From JANOYJ01 sp963792485 (GTDB lineage: Bacteria > Pseudomonadota > Alphaproteobacteria > Rhizobiales > Rhizobiaceae), in NCBI GenBank assembly GCA_963792485.1, contig CAWBWL010000009.1, positions 235,827-299,826 of the forward strand: 64,000 bases of DNA, written 5' to 3'. The notes under the pieces are model-generated. The model was not told where the DNA came from. It did no database searches and saw nothing but the letters and a program-made list of their open reading frames with translations. A program made the translations under genes and the position numbers. Position 1 is the stretch's first letter. Each line of letters begins with the position of its first letter. Positions 52,316 to 61,247 of this stretch are shown here, piece by piece.

Positions 52316-52831
52316 ATGCCCACCTTCCTCATCCGCCAGCTCACCCCCGCCGACGCCGCCGACTACCGCGCCATCCGTCTCGCCGCGCTGCAAAACGCGC
52401 CGGAGGCATTCGGCTCAACTTATGAGATGGAGGCCGGGCGCTCAACGTCCGGCTGGGAAGAGCGGCTGCAAACGCCGGGGGCCTTCGCCGCTTTCATGGA
52501 TGGGGAAATCGTCGGTATGGCGCGGTTCGTCCAGGATGCGGACAGCGCGAAGGAGCGGCACAAAGGCTCGGTTTATGCCATGTATGTCGCGCCGGAGGCG
52601 CGCGGGCAGGGGATCGGCTCGGCGCTCCTGGAGGCGCTGATCGCGTATGCGACAGGCGTCGTTGAACAACTGCGGCTGGGCGTGGTGGATACAAATGACG
52701 CGGCGATCCGGCTGTATCAGATGCACGGGTTTGAGATTTACGGCACGGAGATACGGGCACTGAAGACGGATGCGGGATATTCGAATGAACTGCTTATGGT
52801 CAGGTTTCTGGAAGGGAATGAGCCGTCCTGA
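52316..52831 (+). CDS. GNAT-family N-acetyltransferase
   Basis: 171 residues from ATG 52316. The acetyl-CoA-binding loop is seen in MYVAPEARGQGIGSALLEALI (~87-107, R/QxxGxG/A), with the LGVVDTNDAAIRLYQMHGFEIYG tail typical of GNAT (split). Substrate unknown. Probably co-transcribed with the YciI-like gene. Confidence 0.85.
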   Translation: MPTFLIRQLTPADAADYRAIRLAALQNAPEAFGSTYEMEAGRSTSGWEERLQTPGAFAAFMDGEIVGMARFVQDADSAKERHKGSVYAMYVAPEARGQGIGSALLEALIAYATGVVEQLRLGVVDTNDAAIRLYQMHGFEIYGTEIRALKTDAGYSNELLMVRFLEGNEPS

Positions 52832-52905
52832 ATGTTGCGGTCGAAGCTTTGCCGCAGAGCCCGTTCGTGATAAGGAAAATTAGGCGTTCCTATCGGACGG
52901 CCGAA

Positions 52906-53484
52906 ATGGCAAACCTTCCGCCTCCCGGCACGCGCATCCGCAACGCCTTCAATGGCGAGACGTTCATCTTCACGCATATGAATGACCGCGTGGACGAGGT
53001 TCAATTCGACGTGTTCCTCGAGCGCGGCGGCATGCTGACCGGCACAGGGCGGCAGCATTTTCATCCCGGCGCTGAGGAAGAGTTCATCGTCCAGACCGGC
53101 GCGCTGAAGCTGATGGTCGATGGGAAGTGGCGGATGCTGCGGACCGGGCGAGGGCTTCACAGTCCCGCGCGGCAACGCCGCATCTGTTCCGCAACGGCCA
53201 TGACGGGCAAACGCTGTTCACCACCAAGTTCCGCCCCGCGCAGGATTTCCTGCGCTTTTTTCTCAACATGTCGATGAACACGGCCAGCCACCCGGAATGG
53301 TATGACGCAGAAGGGCGAGCCGCCATTGGTCTTGCAGGCCATGGCGCTGCACGCGTTCTCCGGCCATGGCTATGGGGCGGGTATTCCGGTCTGGTTTCAA
53401 AAGCTCCTGTTCGCCGCCCTGTCGCCCGTTGCTTGGCTGTCCGGTTACAGCCTCGCCATGCCGCCGCGAAAGCGAATTTCTTAA
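52906..53484 (+). pseudogene. Cupin-domain protein, broken by frameshifts
   Basis: A cupin can be followed from ATG 52906: RIRNAFNGETFIFTHMND, GGMLTGTGRQHFHPGAEEEF (metal-binding H.H....E) and GALKLMVDGKWRML. The protein then continues only by switching frames, near 53145 (GEGFTVPRG), 53175 (HLFRNGHDGQTLFTTKFRP) and 53305 (KGEPPLVLQAMALHAFSGHG). It ends with a membrane-like IPVWFQKLLFAALSPVAWLSGY and the stop at 53484. At least three single-base shifts; gene decay or assembly error. Confidence 0.7.
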
Positions 53485-53861
53485 AAGCTCAGCGATCCAA
53501 ACCCGATGGCCGCATAGCGCGCGCCTGTCAGAAACAGCGCCCATGACGCGAACATGGCGATGAAGACCGAGTAGTGAACAAAGCCTGCGGCGATCCATCT
53601 TTCACTTGGGTCGAATGCAGCAGGGCCTTTGCCAAAGTAGAGCTGGCTCAAATAGCCGAAAACCAGCGCCACCGGGGCGAGCGCCGCGCCGAGGGCGAAG
53701 AGCTGCAAAGCGAAGATCAAAGGCTCGGAGCGCTGTTTGAGATTGCCGATGAACGTGATGACCGAAATGGTCGCCGCTCCGTTCAGGAAGAAGATCATCT
53801 TGATCGCCTCCGTCGCGAGCTTGATGCCTTCGGCCAGATGGAATTTCGCTTCTTCTTTCAT
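53481..53861 (-). CDS. Small membrane protein, function unknown
   Basis: 126 residues from ATG 53861. Three predicted membrane segments (~20-40, 55-78, 100-122) follow a charged start, MKEEAKFHLAEGIKLATEAI. No known family recognised. Convergent with the broken cupin gene, overlapping its stop region by 4 nt. Confidence 0.6.
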   Translation of the reverse strand: MKEEAKFHLAEGIKLATEAIKMIFFLNGAATISVITFIGNLKQRSEPLIFALQLFALGAALAPVALVFGYLSQLYFGKGPAAFDPSERWIAAGFVHYSVFIAMFASWALFLTGARYAAIGFGSLSF

Positions 53862-54026
53862 GGCGGACGCCTTTGTCCATGAACGGGCATTCAACTATGC
53901 CTGACCATATCTTCAAAAGGTGTCACCGGCCAGCAGATACCTGCGCGCCACTGTTCAGGGTGACTGGCGCGCGGCGGCGAATTTGCGCATAAGAATGCGA
54001 TCACGTCTCACCCGCAAAGTCCGCTG

Positions 54027-54367
54027 ATGCAAAAACACCGAGGCCTTCCCGAATTCATGTATGGCACCAATATCCGCATCGCCATCCGCCGCGACGCGAA
54101 AAGGTGACGCCGCTGCGCCGCCGCGAGCGCGACTGGAAGCGGCCGCCGGAGCAGGCTCAGGCCGACGAGTTCACCATCGGCTCGCTCTACAAGCTCTACA
54201 AGGACCAGCCGTTTGTGCGCGGCAATATTGACGCGGGGCGGATCAACTGGCTGCTTGGCCGAGAGATTGTCGCGGCGGACGACAACTTTAGTCCTATCGA
54301 CTATGAAACCATGCTCCGGATAGATGTGCCGCTCGCCCGGAAGAATTTTCCGGGCGCTTTCGAATAG
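54027..54367 (+). CDS. Small conserved-looking protein, frameshifted
   Basis: A frame from ATG 54027 (MQKHRGLPEFMYGTNIRIAI) stops at 54107. The protein seems to go on in another frame (DEFTIGSLYKLYKDQPFVRG, INWLLGREIVAADDNFSPID) to 54367, 7 nt before pccA. The join near 54104 looks like a single-base indel. Joined, it would be about 112 residues; no family recognised. Location between pccB and pccA suggests co-transcription only. Confidence 0.45.
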
Positions 54368-54374
54368 GGCGTTC

Positions 54375-56381
54375 ATGCTGAAGAAAATCCTCATCGCCAA
54401 CCGCGGCGAAATCGCCTGCCGGGTCATCAAGACCGCGAGGAAGATGGAGATTGCGACGGTCGCCGTCTATTCCGACGCCGACCGCAATGCGCTGCATGTG
54501 AAAATGGCGGACGAGGCGGTGCATATCGGCCCATCCCCCGCCGCCCAATCCTATATCGTCATCGACAAGATTTTGGCCGCCGTGCGCCAGAGCGGCGCGG
54601 ATGCGGTGCATCCGGGCTATGGGTTTTTGTCAGAGCGGGCAGAGTTCGCGCTGGCTCTGGAGAAAGAAGGCGTCGCGTTTATCGGCCCGCCTGCGTCAGC
54701 GATTGAGGCGATGGGCGACAAGATTTCCTCGAAGAAGCTCGCGGCGGCGGCGGGCGTGTCCACGGTTCCGGGCTATATGGGCATTATCGCCGACGCGGAT
54801 GAGGCGGTGAGGATCGCTGGTGAAATCGGCTATCCGGTGATGATCAAGGCATCCGCCGGCGGCGGCGGCAAGGGGATGCGCATCGCCTTCAACGCCGACG
54901 AGACGCGCGAAGGGTTTCAGTCGTCGAAGAACGAGGCGGCGGCCTCGTTTGGTGACGACCGGATTTTCATCGAGAAGTTCGTCACCCAGCCGCGCCATAT
55001 TGAAATTCAGGTGCTCGGCGACACGCACGGCAACTGCCTCTATCTGAACGAGCGCGAATGCTCGATCCAGCGGCGGAACCAGAAGGTCATTGAGGAAGCG
55101 CCGTCGCCATTTCTCGACTCCGCCACGCGCAAGGCGATGGGCGAGCAGGCGGTGGCGCTGGCGAAGGCGGTGAATTATTGTTCGGCGGGGACGGTCGAGT
55201 TCATCGTCGATGCAAAACGCAATTTCTATTTCCTCGAAATGAACACGCGTCTCCAGGTGGAGCATCCGGTGACCGAGCTCATCACCGGCATCGACATTGT
55301 CGAGCAGATGATCCGCGTCGCTGCTGGCGAGAAGCTGTCCTTTTCCCAAGCCGATGTGAAGCTCGAACGGCTGGGCGATGGAGAGCCGTCTCTACGCCGA
55401 AGACCCGTACCGCGGCTTCCTGCCCTCCATTGGCCGCCTGACCAAATACCGCCCGCCGGAAGAGGGCGAGACCGAAAGCGGCGCGGTCATCCGCAACGAT
55501 ACGGGCGTCACCGAGGGCGGCGAGATTTCGATGTTCTACGATCCGATGATCGCCAAGCTCTGCACACATGCCGCCGACAGGGCAGGGGCTGATCGCCGCC
55601 ATGGAGGACGCGCTCGACCGGTTCGAGCTCGAAGGCATCGGGCATAATCTGCCCTTCCTCTCCGCTGTCATGGCGCATCCAAAGTTCCGCGCTGGCAATA
55701 TCACCACGGCCTTCATCGCCGAGGAGTTTCCCGACGGCTTTTCCGGCGTCACTCTGCCCGACGCGACACTCGAAAACCTCGCCGCCATCGCCGCCGCCTG
55801 CAACATGGAAATCCAGACGCGGGCGACGCAGATTTCCGGCACGCTGAAAAACCACCGCCGCGTCATCGGGTCCGACTGGGTGATCGCGCTGAACGGACGC
55901 GATTTTCCGCTGTCGCTTCAAGGCAAGGAGAGCCGCTACGCGGTCGTCATGAACGACCGCATCAAACAGGTCGATCTCAACGGCTGGCGGCCCGGCAGGA
56001 CCCTGATCGAAGCCTTGGTCGACAATGCGCCCATGGCGGTCAAATCCGAGCGCCTGATGCCGGGCCTGCGCTACCGCTACCGTGGCGCGGATGTGAAAGT
56101 CCAGTGCCGCTCGCCGCGCATGGCGGAGCTGGCGAAATTCATGCTGCCGAAGAAGAAGGCCGACACGTAGCAAGACCCTGCGCTGCCCAATGCCCGGTCT
56201 CATCACCTCCATCGTTGTCAGCGTTGGCGATGAGGTGCAGCAGGGGCAGACGCTGGCTACCGTTGAGGCGATGAAGATGGAGAATGTGCTGAAGGCGGAG
56301 CGGAAGTCGGTGGTGAAGGCGGTGCTGGCGGCGGCGGGGAATTCGCTGGCGGTGGATGATGTGATTTTGGAGTTTGTTTAG
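54375..56381 (+). CDS. pccA: Propionyl-CoA carboxylase alpha chain, biotin-carrying (three frameshifts)
   Basis: Biotin carboxylase plus biotinyl-carrier subunit. ATG 54375 begins MLKKILIANRGEIACRVI. ATP-grasp pieces are KASAGGGGKGMR and EMNTRLQVEHPVTE. Frame changes occur near 55372 (to MESRLYAEDPYRGFLPSIGR), 55585 (to LIAAMEDALDRFELEGIGHN) and 56168 (to the carrier domain). The biotin-attachment motif EAMKMEN is at about 56265, and the protein ends at 56381. All parts are in order and well conserved, and each break is mended by one base, so the gene is probably intact in the organism. Together with PccB and the mutase downstream it converts propionyl-CoA to succinyl-CoA. Confidence 0.9.
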
Positions 56382-56384
56382 GCT

Positions 56385-56564
56385 CCAGCCTTCCCCCTTG
56401 CGGGGAAGGTGTCGCCGGAGGCGACGGATGGGGGTGGTGAGGAAGATGCTGGGGGTGAAGGATAAAGCGAGATGGTTGTGAACAATCTGAAACGGCAGCA
56501 TTTCCCGCACCACCCCCATCCGACCGCTCACGCGGCCACCTTCCCCGCAAGGGGGAAGGCTGGG
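56385..56564. repeat. Intergenic inverted repeat (type 3) between pccA and mcm
   Basis: Arms CCTTCCCCCTTGCGGGGAAGG (split; 56385-56439) and its inverse (56509-56564) enclose about 70 nt that also pair partly (GGAAGATGCT / AGCATTTCC). Each arm holds an inner palindrome. It occupies the whole gap, from 3 nt after the pccA stop to 8 nt before the mcm start. Confidence 0.85.
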
Positions 56565-56572
56565 AGGCCCGC

Positions 56573-58694
56573 ATGACCAAACTCACCGACTGGCACCTCC
56601 TCGCCACGCGCGAACTCGGCGCATCTCCCGAACCCCGCCCCACGCCCGAAGGCATCGACATCAAGCCGCTCTACACCTCCGCCGACACCGCCACCCTCGA
56701 CACCGCCACGCTCCCCGGCCTCGCCCCCTTCACGCGCGGCCCGCGCGCCACAATGTATGCCGGCCGGCCATGGACCATCCGCCAATATGCCGGCTTCTCC
56801 ACGGCGGAGGAGTCCAACGCCTTCTACCGCAAGGGCCTCGCCGCCGGGCAGCAGGGCGTCTCGGTCGCCTTTGATCTCGCCACTCACCGCGGCTATGATT
56901 GCGACCATCCGCGCGTCGCCGCCGATGTCGGCAAGGCGGGCGTCGCCATCGACTCGGTCGAGGACATGAAAATCCTGTTCGACGGCATCCCGCTCGACAA
57001 AGTCTCCGTGTCGATGACGATGAACGGCGCGGTCATTCCGGTGCTGGCGTCGTTCATCGTGGCGGGCGAGGAGCAGGGCGTGCCGCGCGCCGCGCTTTCG
57101 GGCACGATCCAGAACGACGTGCTGAAAGAATTCATGGTGCGCAACACCTATATCTACCCGCCCGAACCCTCGATGCGCATCGTCGCCGACATTATCGATT
57201 ACACGGCGCGGGAAATGCCGAAATTCAACTCGATCTCGATCTCCGGCTATCACATGCAGGAGGCCGGGGCGACGCTTGTGCAGGAGCTGGCCTTCACGCT
57301 CGCCGACGGGCGCGAATATGTGCGCGCCGCCATTGCGCGCGGGCTGGACGTGGACGCCTTCGCCGGGCGCCTGTCCTTCTTCTTCGCCATCGGCATGAAC
57401 TTTTTCATGGAGGCCGCCAAGCTGCGCGCCGCGCGGCTGCTCTGGTCGCGGATCATGGAGGAGTTCGCGCCGAAGAAAGAAGCCTCGAAAATGCTGCGCA
57501 CGCATTGCCAGACGTCGGGCGTCTCACTGCAGGAGCAGGACCCCTATAACAACATCGTCCGCACCGCGTTCGAAGCCATGTCCGCCGTCCTTGGCGGCAC
57601 GCAGTCGCTGCACACCAATTCCTTCGACGAAGCCATCGCGCTTCCCACCGAATTCTCCGCCCGCATCGCCCGCAACACGCAGCTGATCCTGCAGCACGAG
57701 ACCGGCGTCACCGATGTCGTGGACCCATTGGCAGGCTCCTTCTATGTCGAGCGCCTGACGCAGGATCTGGCCGACAAGGCCTGGGCGCTGATCGAGGAGA
57801 TGGAGGCGCTCGGCGGCATGACCAAAGCCGTCGCCTCCGGCCTGCCCAAACGCCTGATCGAGGAAGCCGCGACGCGGCGCCAGGCCATGGTGGACCGGGG
57901 CGAGACGGTGATTGTCGGCGTCAACAAATACCGCCTCGAAAACGAGGCGCATCTGGAGACGCGCGAAGTGGACAACGCCGCTGTCCGCGCCGGGCAGATC
58001 AAGCGCCTCGAACAGGTCAAGCGCAGCCGCGACAGCAATGCCGTCCGCGCCGCGCTCTCGGCTCTGGAAAATGCAGCCCGCACGGGCGAGGGCAGTCTCC
58101 TCGGCCTCGCCGTCGATGCCGCCCGCGCCCGCGCCACAGTCGGCGAAATCTCCGACGCCATGCGCGCCGTCTTCGGCGACCACATTGCGACGCCCAAAGT
58201 CGTCAAAGACATCTATGCCAAAGCCTATTCCGGCGACCCCGAATACGACACGCTCACCGCCCGCCTCGCCGATTTCATCCAGCGCACCGGCGCCGCCCCG
58301 CGCCTGATGGTCGCCAAGCTCGGCCAGGACGGCCACGACCGCGGCGCCAAAGTCATCGCCTCCGCCTTCGGCGACATCGGCTTCGAAGTCATCGCCGGCT
58401 CGCTGTTCCAGACGCCGGAGGAGGCGGCCAACGAGGCCATCGCGCGCCAAGGTCCAAGTCATCGGCGTCTCGTCCTTCGCGGCGGGCCACAAGACCTTGC
58501 TGCCGCAACTCATTGAAACATTACGTAAAAAAGGCGCTGGCGACATCCTCGTCGTCTGCGGCGGCGTCATTCCCCGGCAGGATTATCAATTCCTGTTCGA
58601 CGCAGGCGTGGCGGCGGTGTTCGGGCCGGGGACGAATGTGCTGGCGGCGGCACGGGAGGTGATGGATTTGGTGGAGGGGCGGGGGCGGAATTGA
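56573..58694 (+). CDS. Methylmalonyl-CoA mutase, AdoCbl-dependent (one frameshift near the end)
   Basis: Interconverts (R)-methylmalonyl-CoA and succinyl-CoA. The TIM-barrel domain holds GRPWTIRQYAGFSTAEESN, SVAFDLATHRGYD and LHTNSFDEAIALPTEFSARI (substrate and cofactor residues). The C-terminal B12-binding domain has the lower-ligand motif GQDGHDRGAKVIASAF (DxHxxG). After EEAANEAIAR an indel near 58450 breaks the frame; the continuation VQVIGVSSFAAGHKTLLPQL, VCGGVIPRQDYQFLFDAG and FGPGTN runs to 58694. Restored length ~706, normal for the single-chain or large-subunit form. A user of the cofactor made by the cob locus in the same window. Confidence 0.93.
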
Positions 58695-58937
58695 CTTGAA
58701 GTAAAGCAATTTCACATTGTAAAATTTTGTCTAGACTAATCTAAAAATTGATTGTATTCTTTTGCTCAATTAAGCGAAATAGTTGGCTAAAGCGCGTTGT
58801 AAGAAAAATTCGAATAGAGATGTAGGTTTTTTCTACAGCAATGATTGTCTGAGAGATTGGTAACTTGAATGATTGGTTGGTTTCGAAAGAAAATTTCAAG
58901 CTCAAAAACTGATTCAGGAGTAAATCCCTTTGAACTA

Positions 58938-59985
58938 GAGCATCGGGCAGCCATTTGAAATCGAAAGTGATTCCCAAATCGTCTGGAAGGTAATTCAAGG
59001 TGTGCGGAGGTATTTGCCATGCCGCACCCTTTATCGAACGATCTGCGTGAGCGTGTTGTTGCCTTTGTTGAGGCCGGCATTCCTGTCATGCGGCGGCCAG
59101 CCATTTCGGGACGTCAGTGTCCTTTTGTGTCAATCTGATGCGGCGATGGCGTGAGAGCGGGAGGGTTGATCCGCGACCGCGCGGCGGTTTCCGGCATGGC
59201 AAGCTTGGCCCTCACAGGGCTTTCATTCTTGCCGCCGTTTCAGCCAAAAGCGATATCACCATGCCGGAGCTGGCTGACAAGCTGGTGCAGGAGAAAGGCA
59301 TCAAGGCCGATCCCTCAACCTTGTCGAAGTTCCTGATCGCCTGTGGGCTCAGCTTTAAAAAAAACTCTGCGGGCAAGCGAACAAGACAGGCCTGAACTGG
59401 CCAAGGCGCGCGCCGACTGGAAAGAAGGCCGCCAACCCATCATGCGCCAAGAGCGCGGGCGGCTGATCTTTATCGATGAGAGCGGAACCAACACAAAAAT
59501 GACCCGCCTTCGCGGACGTTCCCTGAAAGGAGAACGGTTGGACGGCAAGGCGCCTTTCGGCCACTGGGGCACGCAGACCTTTGTGGCCGGCCTTAAAAGC
59601 GACGGCCTTGTCGCACCTTGGGTCGTCAATGCGCCGATGAACCGGGCCATATTCAACACCTATGTGGAGACACAGCTCGCCCCCGTCCTCAAACCTGGCG
59701 ATGTCGTCATCCTCGACAACCTCTCCAGCCACAAAAGCGAGCAGGCCGAAAAAATCATCCGAAGCCGGGGCGCATGGATGCTCTTCCTGCCCCCCTACAG
59801 TCCAGACCTGAACCCCATCGAAATGGCTTTCTCAAAACTCAAGGCGTACCTGCGCGCAGCAGAAGCGCGCACAATTGAAGACCTCTGGAAGGCCATAGGA
59901 AACATATGCTCACTCTTTACACCGCAAGAGTGCTCAAACTACTTCAACGCAGCAGGATATGGACTCAATTGACCACCCTATGCTC
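58938..59985 (+). mobile_element. IS630-family insertion sequence
   Basis: 1048 bp element flanked by TA dinucleotides (58936-58937 and 59986-59987), the target duplication expected of IS630/Tc1-type elements. Terminal inverted repeats are GAGCATCGGGCAGCCATTT on the left and GAGCATAGGGTGGTCAATT (read inwards) on the right, 14 of 19 positions matching. It contains one transposase gene in three frames. It interrupts an AT-rich orphan gene. Confidence 0.88.
59019..59972 (+). CDS. IS630-family transposase (two frame changes)
   Basis: DDE/DDD transposase of the IS630/mariner group. The N-terminal helix-turn-helix starts at ATG 59019 (MPHPLSNDLRERVVAFVEAG, GGAGG upstream). A missing base near 59080 shifts the frame to SFCVNLMRRWRESGRVDPRP. 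At a run of eight A (59357-59364) the frame changes again to KKTLRASEQDRPELAKARAD. The catalytic domain shows IFIDESGTNTKM, VVILDNLSSHKSEQA and LPPYSPDLNPIEMAFSKLK, the usual D, D and D/E sites. With seven A the last two frames would be one, so slippage at the run may matter; the first shift would inactivate the protein if real. Confidence 0.85.
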
Positions 59986-60358
59986 TAGGTAAAGACTACG
60001 CGCAAGAGCTTATTGGAATTTTCGAAGCATATCTGTCCAAACGATTTGATCCCGTTTATGATAAATATCTCGATTTGTTGAAAAACTCGATAAAAAATGC
60101 AATCAATTCAGAAAACGCCCCCGCCGGCGCAATGGCCCGAATCCAATTCGAGCTTTTCATCGAGCAGATTGTAGAGTTGAAGTCCGAAATGACGAAGGAA
60201 CTTTCGCTATTTCTCCAAGGTATGTTGGAAGAAACGTCGCAGATGATGCCCAATGCACAAGAAATGTTTGATGAACTTAAAGCGTCAATGATCGAGGACT
60301 TTTTGCGTGACTCAAGGTTGATGGCGTCAATGCCTTGGCAGATTGTGTGGTACCACTG

Positions 60359-60460
60359 ATGGATGCTGATGCCGCCTGGCGGCAAGCAAACCCAACGCTG
60401 TCACACATTTTCCCGGAGGATGACTTCTTTGAGAATCTCGGCAGTCTGCGTGAATTCTAG
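60359..60460 (+). CDS. Possible 33-aa ORF or remnant downstream of the orphan gene
   Basis: ATG 60359 shares a base with the stop of the interrupted gene (TGATG). The frame reads MDADAAWRQANPTLSHIFPE then DDFFENLGSLREF and stops at 60460. The residue mix looks protein-like (acidic, aromatic). It may be a tiny partner gene or the cut end of a longer one. Confidence 0.35.
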   Translation: MDADAAWRQANPTLSHIFPEDDFFENLGSLREF

Positions 60461-60494
60461 TATTTACCTAATGAAACTGCGCCCCAACACTCTC

Positions 60495-60754
60495 TTCCTG
60501 AGGAGGCCCGCAGGGCCGTCTGAAGGACGAGGGTTTGCGCTCCATCACCGTCCTTCGAGACGCCGCTGCGTGACCGGGAGCGGCGGCGGTGCGTCCTTCG
60601 AGACGGCCCCAAGAGGGGCCTCCTCAGGATGAGGGACATGGGTGGGCTCCGCCGGCCAGAGTTCAAATATGCCAAAGCGAAGACTAGCGAAGTCATAAAG
60701 CTCTTCCCTCCCTCATCCTGAGGAGCCGCCGCAGGCGGCGTCTCGAAGGACGCA
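60495..60754. repeat. Cluster of intergenic repeat units (type 4, TCCTGAGGAG...CGAAGGACG)
   Basis: Three related units lie in alternating orientation: 60495-60528 (CCTGAGGAGG...CTGAAGGACG), 60592-60635 (GCGTCCTTCGAGACGGCC...CCTCCTCAGGATGAGGG) and 60711-60754 (CCCTCATCCTGAGGAGCC...GTCTCGAAGGACGC). Each is itself a hairpin. Units of this sequence are common between genes in Bradyrhizobium-like genomes. They end 2 nt from the cytochrome c' stop codon. No gene is seen in 60461-60755. Confidence 0.8.
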
Positions 60755-60755
60755 C

Positions 60756-61205
60756 CTATTCTGTCTTCACCCGATACTTCTCATGACACCCCTGACACGC
60801 CGCGCCAACAGCGGGCAGAGTGGCCTTGAAGCTTGCCTCGTCTTTGGTGGCGCCCAGGGCGGTCAACGCGGCTTCGGCTTCGGCGCTCACTTTGGCAAAG
60901 CCTTCGCTGTCGGACCAGATTTCCGCCTTGGCGCCCGTTTGCATCACCTCGCCGGTCTTTGAATCCTCTGGCCAGATCTGCGCCCAGTCCTTGCAGGCGC
61001 GCGTCATGTTGTCAAAAGCGCTGTCAATGCCTGCGCTGTCATAGGGTTTTTCGCCGCGCAGCATCGGGAAGAACAGCCCGTTCACGGCCGCGCCTTGCGC
61101 CTTCATGCAGGCCTTGCGGGCGATAATCGAATTGTCGCCACCGGCAAAGGCGGCATTGAGCCCAAGACATGTGGCCGCGAGCTGCAGGGCAATATCGCGC
61201 ATCAT
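60756..61205 (-). CDS. Cytochrome c' family protein
   Basis: 149 residues from ATG 61205 (or 61202). Signal peptide MMRDIALQLAATCLGLNAAFA, then a four-helix cytochrome c' domain ending with the haem-binding motif CQGCHEKYR (~137-145). Periplasmic; the family transports electrons or binds NO. The segment FFPMLRGEKPYD and TRACKDWAQIWPEDS fit the family's middle helices. Single gene. Confidence 0.88.
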   Translation of the reverse strand: MMRDIALQLAATCLGLNAAFAGGDNSIIARKACMKAQGAAVNGLFFPMLRGEKPYDSAGIDSAFDNMTRACKDWAQIWPEDSKTGEVMQTGAKAEIWSDSEGFAKVSAEAEAALTALGATKDEASFKATLPAVGAACQGCHEKYRVKTE

Positions 61206-61247
61206 CAGTTCAATCCCTCTCTCCACCAGCACCCGGTGACCTGCCGC

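Larger units (their letters stand above)
58869..60359 (+). pseudogene. Orphan gene split by the IS630-family insertion
   Basis: The 23 codons from ATG 58869 (MIGWFRKKISSSKTDSGVNP then FEL) stop at the insertion. Removing 58938-59987 (element plus one TA copy) joins CTA to GGT exactly in frame, giving GKDYAQELIGIFEAYLSKRF and on to the stop at 60359: a 146-residue, helix-rich protein (ELFIEQIVELKSEMTKELSL). No known family recognised. Its base composition is far more AT-rich than the surrounding genes, suggesting acquisition by transfer before the insertion. A 33-codon frame overlaps its stop. Confidence 0.75.

Noticed and set aside
53127..53546. 139-codon plus frame as a separate gene
   Set aside because: Only its middle part has gene-like sequence, and it continues the cupin protein broken by frameshifts.
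58741..58998. Minus-strand 85-codon frame in the AT-rich stretch
   Set aside because: It crosses the IS left end and opposes the plus-strand gene that is restored exactly when the IS is removed.
60363..60632. 89-codon plus frame after the interrupted gene
   Set aside because: Most of it reads through the type 4 intergenic repeats; the 33-codon frame coupled to the previous stop is more credible.
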